Shown here piece by piece: positions 59,096 to 64,000 of a DNA stretch of 64,000 nucleotides. Below the pieces are notes generated by a model. The model was not told the origin of the DNA, made no database searches, and was given only the letters and a program-made list of their open reading frames with translations. A program made the translations under genes and the position numbers. The DNA is from Nostoc linckia FACHB-104 (lineage in GTDB: Bacteria; Cyanobacteriota; Cyanobacteriia; Cyanobacteriales; Nostocaceae): contig NZ_JACJQJ010000003.1 in the NCBI RefSeq assembly GCF_014696615.1, positions 1 through 64,000 on the forward strand, read 5' to 3'. How positions within the stretch are numbered: the stretch's first letter is position 1; each line of letters starts with the position of its first letter.

Positions 59096-62008
59096 ATGCG
59101 TTTTCACAACATTGGTTTGAGTTTCCTCGCCCTAGTTATCGCCACAGCTTCCACACCAATAACTTTCAGCCTTTTAAGCTCACCAGGAGAGTTACGAGTA
59201 TTAGCGCAAACATCAACCGACCGCAAAGCCGAAGCAGATAGATTGTTTCAGCAAGGTATTGAGCAATATCAAACCAGTCAATTTGAAGCAGCATTAAAAT
59301 CTTGGCAACAAGCACTGATTATCTATCGCCAAATCAAAGACCGTAAAGGTGAGGGAAATGCTCTGAACAATCTGGGACTTGCTTATTATGCTCTAGGAGA
59401 CTACACCAAAGCCATTGACTACCACCAGCAGAGTTTGGCGATCGCTAGGGAAATCAAAGACCGTCAAGGTGAGGGTCAATCTCTGGGCAATCTGGGACTT
59501 GCTTATTATGCTCTAGGAGACTACACCAAAGCCATTGACTACCACCAGCAGAGTTTGGCGATCGCTAAGGAAATCAAAGACCGTAATGGTGAGGGAAAAT
59601 CTCTGGGCAATCTGGGACTTGCTTACGATGCACTGGGAGACTACACCAAAGCCATTGACTACCACCAGCAGTTATTGGCGATCGGTAGGGAAATCAAAGA
59701 CCGTAAAGGTGAGGGTGCTGCTCTGGGCAATCTGGGAAATGCTTACTTGTCCTTGGGAGACTACACCAAAGCCATTGACTACCACCAGCAGAGTTTGGCG
59801 ATCGCTAGGGAAATCAAAGACCGTAAAGGTGAGGGACAATCTCTGGGCAATCTAGGAGGAGCTTACTATGCACTGGGAGACTACACCAAAGCCATTGACT
59901 ACTTCCAGCAGAGTTTGGCGATCGCTAGGGAAATCAAAGACCGTAAAGGTGAGGGAAATGCTCTGGGCAATCTAGGAGGAGCTTACTATGCCCTGGGAGA
60001 CTACACCAAAGCCATTGACTACTTCCAGCAGAGATTGGCGATTGCTAGGGAAATCAAAGACCGTAATGGTGAGGGTGCTGCTCTGGGCAATCTGGGAGTT
60101 GCTTACTATGCCCTGGGAGACTACACCAAAGCCATTGACTACCACCAGCAGAGTTTGGTGATCGCTAGGGAAATCAAAGACCGTAATGGTGAGGGTGCTA
60201 CTCTGGGCAATCTGGGAAATGCTTACTTGTCCTTGGGAGACTACACCAAAGCCATTGACTACCACCAGCAGAGTTTGGCGATTGCTAGGGAAATCAAAGA
60301 CCGTAATGGTGAGGGAAATGCTCTGGGCAATCTGGGAGTTGCTTACTTCTCCTTGGGAGACTACACCAAAGCCATTGACTACCACCAGCAGAGTTTGGCG
60401 ATCGCTAGGGAAATCAAAGACCGTAATGGTGAGGGTGCTACTCTGGGCAATCTGGGAAATGCTTACTTGTCCTTGGAAGACTACACCAAAGCCATTGACT
60501 ACCACCAGCAGCATTTGGCGATCGCTAGGGAAATCAAAGATCGTTTAGGTGAATGGCAGTCTCTGAACAATTTGGGATTAGCTTACCAAAAATCTGGCAA
60601 ACTACCTGAAGCTGAAAAAATCCTGCGTGCTGCTATTGAAGTATTAAAATCTATCCGAGGAGACTTGGGTAACAAAGATGCTTATAAAATCTCAATTTTT
60701 GAAGAACAAGCTCGCACCTACCGTATATTGCAAGAAGTACTGATTGCTCAGAATAAAATCAACGATGCACTCTTAATCTCCGAGCAAGGACGTAGTAGGG
60801 CGCTGGTGGATTTGTTAAATTCACGTTTGTCTGGTAAAAATGCCCTGGCAAATGTAGAACCCACATTATCCCTACTGCAACAAATCGCCAAACAACAAAA
60901 CGCGACACTTGTTGAATATTCAATTATTTATGATGAATTCAAAATTCAGGGTAAACAAGAATGGAAAGAATCAGAACTCTACATTTGGGTAATCAAACCC
61001 ACAGGTGAAATTACCTTCCGCAAAGCTGACCTTAAACCTTTATGGCAAAAAGATAATACAACTTTAGATGAATTAGTCACCAACAGCCGCGAGTCAATCG
61101 GTGTCAGAGGTCGTGGTATTACAGTAACTCACAACCCCAATCCAACTAAGGTAAAACAACGCTTTCAAAAGCTGCACGAATTACTCATTAATCCCATTGC
61201 TGACTTGCTACCAAAAAATCCTGATGAGCGTGTAACATTTATACCCCAATCATCTTTATTCCTTGTTCCCTTCGCCGCTTTACAAGATGAGCAAGGTAAA
61301 TATTTAATTGAAAAACACACTATCCTTACTGCCCCAGCAATTCAAGTATTAGATTTAACTCGCAAACAACGCCAGAAAGTTTCCGGTAATCAAGCCTTAG
61401 TTATGGGCAATCCTATCATGCCCAGCGTTGCCCCCAAAGTTGGCGAAGCACCGCAACAATTAACTCCTTTACCAGGTGCAGAAATGGAAGCTAAAGAAAT
61501 CGCCCAACTGTTAAACACCAAAGCCATCACAAGTAAAGATGCAACCAAAGCGGCTTTTATGCAAAAATTACCCCAAGCGAGATTTATTCATCTAGCAACT
61601 CACGGCTTACTTGATGATTTTAAAGGTTTGGGTGTCCCTGGTGCTGTGGCTCTCGCCCCTGATGGTAAAGATAACGGCTTGCTGACTGCGAATGAAATTT
61701 TAGATTTAACCATCAACGCCGAATTAGTTATATTAAGTGCTTGCGATACTGGACAAGGTAAGCTCACAGGTGATGGTGTGGTTGGTTTATCTCGCGCCTT
61801 AATTTCTGCGGGTGCGCCGAGTGTAATTGTCACATTATGGTCAATTCCCGATAGCCCTTCAGCATTATTAATGGGGGAATTTTACCGCCAGTTACAGAAG
61901 AATCCTGATAAAGCTTGGGCTTTACGCCAAGCTATGTTGACAACGATGAAACAGCATCCTAATCCTAGCGCTTGGGCTGCGTTTACGTTAATTGGCGAAG
62001 CGAAGTAA
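59096..62008 (+). CDS. Secreted TPR-CHAT protein
   Basis: A 970-residue protein. It has a signal peptide (LSFLALVIATASTPITFSLL), then a TPR array of 12 or more units. Ten of them (about residues 83-482) are 40 residues long and near-identical, NLGxAYxxLGDYTKAIDYHQ plus QSLAIAREIKDRxGEG. A linker is followed by a CHAT caspase-like protease domain with catalytic His836 (IHLATHGLLDD) and Cys883 (ILSACDTGQGKLTGDGVVGLSRAL). CHAT proteases process partner proteins after TPR recognition. Cyanobacterial members of this layout are numerous and their targets unknown. ATG start. It is a single gene, downstream of a transposed MITE. Confidence 0.9.
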   Translation: MRFHNIGLSFLALVIATASTPITFSLLSSPGELRVLAQTSTDRKAEADRLFQQGIEQYQTSQFEAALKSWQQALIIYRQIKDRKGEGNALNNLGLAYYALGDYTKAIDYHQQSLAIAREIKDRQGEGQSLGNLGLAYYALGDYTKAIDYHQQSLAIAKEIKDRNGEGKSLGNLGLAYDALGDYTKAIDYHQQLLAIGREIKDRKGEGAALGNLGNAYLSLGDYTKAIDYHQQSLAIAREIKDRKGEGQSLGNLGGAYYALGDYTKAIDYFQQSLAIAREIKDRKGEGNALGNLGGAYYALGDYTKAIDYFQQRLAIAREIKDRNGEGAALGNLGVAYYALGDYTKAIDYHQQSLVIAREIKDRNGEGATLGNLGNAYLSLGDYTKAIDYHQQSLAIAREIKDRNGEGNALGNLGVAYFSLGDYTKAIDYHQQSLAIAREIKDRNGEGATLGNLGNAYLSLEDYTKAIDYHQQHLAIAREIKDRLGEWQSLNNLGLAYQKSGKLPEAEKILRAAIEVLKSIRGDLGNKDAYKISIFEEQARTYRILQEVLIAQNKINDALLISEQGRSRALVDLLNSRLSGKNALANVEPTLSLLQQIAKQQNATLVEYSIIYDEFKIQGKQEWKESELYIWVIKPTGEITFRKADLKPLWQKDNTTLDELVTNSRESIGVRGRGITVTHNPNPTKVKQRFQKLHELLINPIADLLPKNPDERVTFIPQSSLFLVPFAALQDEQGKYLIEKHTILTAPAIQVLDLTRKQRQKVSGNQALVMGNPIMPSVAPKVGEAPQQLTPLPGAEMEAKEIAQLLNTKAITSKDATKAAFMQKLPQARFIHLATHGLLDDFKGLGVPGAVALAPDGKDNGLLTANEILDLTINAELVILSACDTGQGKLTGDGVVGLSRALISAGAPSVIVTLWSIPDSPSALLMGEFYRQLQKNPDKAWALRQAMLTTMKQHPNPSAWAAFTLIGEAK
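59341..60540 (+). repeat. Ten 120-bp tandem repeats inside the TPR-CHAT gene
   Basis: Ten exactly phased 120-bp units, each beginning CCGT(A/C)A(A/T)GGTGAGGG and containing GGAGACTACACCAAAGCCATTGACTAC in a form too long to quote further. Most carry GCGATCGC (HIP1). The units differ mainly at a few codons, showing recent expansion or gene conversion. Confidence 0.9.
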
Positions 62009-62453
62009 TACCAATTCAAAATTCAAAAATAATACCAATTTGAACAAAGAATGCAACAGATTGTAGGGGCAAGGCAATGCCCATTGGTGTCAACTTAAGC
62101 TAAAAGCTATATAGGGCGGGCGTTGTACAAATACCTCGCGCCCTCATCCCCTAACCCCTTCTCCCGCAGGAGAAGGGGAACTAAATCTCTTGCTCCCCTC
62201 TCCTCGTGGGAGAGGGGCTGGGGGTGAGGGCGAAACCTTGCAACCAAGAGGGTTTCACGTTAAGTTGACACGTATGGGCAATGCCTTGCCCTCTAGAATA
62301 TATTGAAGTATCGCAAACATTATTTGATTTGGTATAACAAGGGATGAAACCGAACATTTTCAGTCGTTTGTTGGGCTGCGGGAAGCAGCTCCGCGTCTAC
62401 GCAAAGCCTCAACCCAACCTTCTATCTGAGATTCTTTCTTTTGCCTTGTTCAG
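62009..62453. other. Intergenic region holding nested repeats
   Basis: About 445 bases between convergent genes. It is mostly the 225-bp inverted-end structure at 62067-62291, plus a copy of a GAAGCAGCTCCGCGTCTACGC repeat (about 62380-62405). No gene or simple terminator is seen. Confidence 0.5.
62067..62291. mobile_element. 225-bp element with 32-bp inverted ends and inner CCCTCATCCCC repeat
   Basis: Outer arms GGGCAAGGCAATGCCCATTG... (62067-62098) and ...GTATGGGCAATGCCTTGCCC (62260-62291) pair at about 28 of 32 places, and include TTAAGTTGACAC. Inside lies the common CCCTCATCCCC...GGGGGTGAGGG repeat (about 62142-62232) with its own stem CCTTCTCC/GGAGAAGG. It looks like one repeat inserted in another or a composite foldback element. 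Confidence 0.6.
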
Positions 62454-63257
62454 TCAAGACTTCAAACTCACAATCCCAGACCACTGCACTTTTTTCTGCT
62501 GTTCTCGGCGATAAGAGAAAAAGTGTTCAGGCGTTTGGTAAGTGCAATAAGGTGCGATCGCAATTTGTTCGCCGCTAATTCCTAAGCTTTCTATCTGTAA
62601 AGTATTTACTCGCCGCACATCTACCCGGACTTTACCAGGTGCAGGATCGGGAATTAATGGGGAATTTGGGAGTTCATGTAAAGCAGCAACTATTTTTTGT
62701 TCGTCTTCATGGGTGACGATGCTAGATCCAATTTCCGCAGCCACTTCCACTGAGACTTGATAAACTTCACCTGCGATCGCAGGGCCCATTGCAATCCGCA
62801 AATTTTCCAGCTTGCTACCTTGTGCTTTTAATCGCGCGATCGCTTGGGGGACAATTTTTTTCGCAGTTCCCCGCCACCCTGCATGAATGGCTGCGACTTG
62901 TCCAGTTTTGACATCGCCAATCAACACAGGTGTACAATCAGCGCTGGCTACCCACACCGCTTGCAAAGGCTGTTCGCTGACTAAACCATCTGCTGATGCT
63001 AAAGCTGAATCACCTTCACCTTCGACATCATCCCCGCCATTGCTTAACTTATGGTCAATTTCTTGTGGGGTAAGAACAGTATTGCCATGAACCTGTTTTA
63101 AGCGATAAACTAATGCCTCTGGTTGCAGCACCTGTGTTAACTCTTGTGGTGAACGGGGCCAAAACGGCTGGGTGAAGAAGCCGTGTTGCCAAGTTTCGAG
63201 GATACTACAAGTCAGGTAAGGCATTCCTTCCCAATTGCGCCAGTGCCAAGTGTGCAT
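62454..63257 (-). CDS. pgeF: Peptidoglycan editing factor PgeF (YfiH / laccase-domain protein)
   Basis: A 267-residue YfiH-family protein. Zinc and active-site segments are QVHGNTVL, SADCTPVLIGD and IHAGWRGTAKKIVPQAI, plus AMGPAIAGEVYQVS and a terminal EHFFSYRRE. PgeF hydrolyses the L-Ser-containing UDP-MurNAc that would give wrong peptidoglycan, and related proteins are purine nucleoside phosphorylases with broad nucleoside activity. Cytoplasmic. The ATG start (MHTWHWRNWEGMPYLTC) is kept; an internal Met12 is possible. It is divergent from birA with 80 bases between starts. Confidence 0.92.
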   Translation of the reverse strand: MHTWHWRNWEGMPYLTCSILETWQHGFFTQPFWPRSPQELTQVLQPEALVYRLKQVHGNTVLTPQEIDHKLSNGGDDVEGEGDSALASADGLVSEQPLQAVWVASADCTPVLIGDVKTGQVAAIHAGWRGTAKKIVPQAIARLKAQGSKLENLRIAMGPAIAGEVYQVSVEVAAEIGSSIVTHEDEQKIVAALHELPNSPLIPDPAPGKVRVDVRRVNTLQIESLGISGEQIAIAPYCTYQTPEHFFSYRREQQKKVQWSGIVSLKS

Positions 63258-63337
63258 CGTAAACCAAACCTAAACAGAAAATCACAATAAGTCAGCCAAT
63301 TAATGCTAACTTGTACAACGAGATTTGGGTTAACTGC

Positions 63338-64000
63338 GTGGGATTAGATCGGCAATATTTAGAAACAGCCCTGAAAGCAGGGCGACAGTATTCATATTTA
63401 CCATTTTCTCTACACATTTTTGATAGTGTAGCTTCAACGAATCAAACCCTCTGGAACTTGCTGGCACAGGGGGAAAAACCAGGATGTGTAGTTATCGCTA
63501 CCCAGCAAACTGCTGGACGTGGACAATGGGGTCGTCAGTGGAGTTCTCCTACCGGAGGATTATATCTTTCGGTTGCAATTCAGCCTAAACTAGATGCTGC
63601 TGATAGTTACCAACTGACTTTAGCTAGTGCTTGGGGAATAGCCTCACAATTAAAAAACTGTGGTGTCACCGTGGGTATTAAATGGCCTAATGATTTAGTT
63701 TTGGATGGCCGCAAACTAGGCGGAATTTTAACGGAAACGAAAATAAATCAAGGAAAAATTACCCAAGCTGTAATTGGTGTTGGCATTAACTGGGCAAACC
63801 CTGTACCGGAAACTGGAATTAACTTGGAATTGTGGCAAGCTTCACAGCTTAATAAACCGATTCCTTCTCTAGAAATGTTAACTTCTCAAGTTTTATTGGG
63901 AATAGAATCCGGTCTCAAGTGCTTATTTGAAGAAGGAGTAAACATACTCTTGTCTGATTATCTAAATTTACTGATTAATATGGGCGATCGCATACACGTT
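63338..64000 (+). CDS. birA: Biotin-[acetyl-CoA-carboxylase] ligase (BirA type), 3' end beyond window
   Basis: The first 221 residues of a biotin protein ligase; the frame is open to the window edge. It begins at GTG with VGLDRQYLETALKAGRQYSY and has the biotin-binding DSVASTNQTLW, the catalytic GRGQWGRQWSSPTGGLYLSV (ATP/biotin loop), IKWPNDLVLDGRKLGGIL and VIGVGINWANP. It makes biotinyl-AMP and adds biotin to the carboxyl carrier of acetyl-CoA carboxylase. An N-terminal repressor helix-turn-helix is absent, as in other short cyanobacterial ligases. Start GTG 63338 matches the family; TTG 63311 is an alternative. Confidence 0.92.
   Translation, partial: MGLDRQYLETALKAGRQYSYLPFSLHIFDSVASTNQTLWNLLAQGEKPGCVVIATQQTAGRGQWGRQWSSPTGGLYLSVAIQPKLDAADSYQLTLASAWGIASQLKNCGVTVGIKWPNDLVLDGRKLGGILTETKINQGKITQAVIGVGINWANPVPETGINLELWQASQLNKPIPSLEMLTSQVLLGIESGLKCLFEEGVNILLSDYLNLLINMGDRIHV

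Noticed and set aside
59972-60514. 180-codon minus-strand frame in the TPR repeats
   Set aside because: Shadow of 120-bp repeats; only one strand encodes TPRs and a CHAT domain.

Overview
The window is chromosomal DNA from a cyanobacterium, most likely a filamentous heterocyst-forming one (order Nostocales). The supporting signs are: psbI of photosystem II; a phycobiliprotein lyase (CpcS type) and a membrane-anchored phycobilisome linker (CpcL type); a bilin-binding cyanobacteriochrome histidine kinase; many HIP1 octamers (GCGATCGC); heptameric short tandem repeats of the CAGTCAA and TAATGGG types; and many small palindromic repeats and MITE-like elements. There is no tRNA, rRNA, CRISPR array, prophage or full insertion sequence that I can see. 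Gene density is ordinary, with intergenic spaces stuffed with repeats.

Layout. 0-10 kb: a B12-binding radical SAM protein, a secreted pentapeptide-repeat protein, the tldE-like/tldD pair split by a four-helix-bundle gene, a 50-residue cysteine-motif protein missed by ordinary ORF calling, a degenerate thermonuclease-like protein, a chromate transporter and a divergent DUF442 phosphatase-like gene. 10-20 kb: PadR regulator divergent from a DUF4349 lipoprotein, a SagB-type double nitroreductase, a two-gene signalling operon (DXCF-type cyanobacteriochrome kinase followed by a receiver-PAS-kinase), a long heptamer array, and an LptD/OstA-like outer-membrane protein. 20-30 kb: psbI, a hexapeptide acyltransferase, a small conserved-looking protein, glycogen phosphorylase, DUF429 protein, proline iminopeptidase and a class II glutamine amidotransferase. 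29.6-32 kb: a light-harvesting cluster cpcS - putative zincin - cpcL. 32-43 kb: cysteine desulfurase, DacB-like carboxypeptidase, TerB-like protein, acetolactate synthase with an added zinc ribbon, MFS transporter, alpha/beta-hydrolase-like protein, HemH-like chelatase with a natural seven-histidine tail, Uma2 nuclease. 43-64 kb: giant TamB, ATP adenylyltransferase-like protein, class V aminotransferase, NarL and Crp regulators, amidase, a coiled-coil membrane protein, second Uma2 gene, a 21-bp minisatellite, a TPR-CHAT protein with ten near-identical 120-bp repeats, PgeF and the 5' part of birA.

How parts may work together: TamB and the LptD-like protein both belong to outer-membrane assembly; DacB and PgeF act on peptidoglycan; CpcS, the zincin and CpcL are co-directional with the first two overlapping, suggesting a shared role in phycobilisome assembly; the cyanobacteriochrome kinase and its downstream receiver-kinase probably form a light-colour phosphorelay. 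No multi-gene defence or biosynthetic island is evident. The most unusual content is (i) the cyanobacteriochrome pair, (ii) the zincin tied to cpcS, (iii) the His7 chelatase and zinc-ribbon acetolactate synthase, and (iv) several families of non-autonomous elements, two of them with visible target duplications, sitting exactly at start or stop codons.
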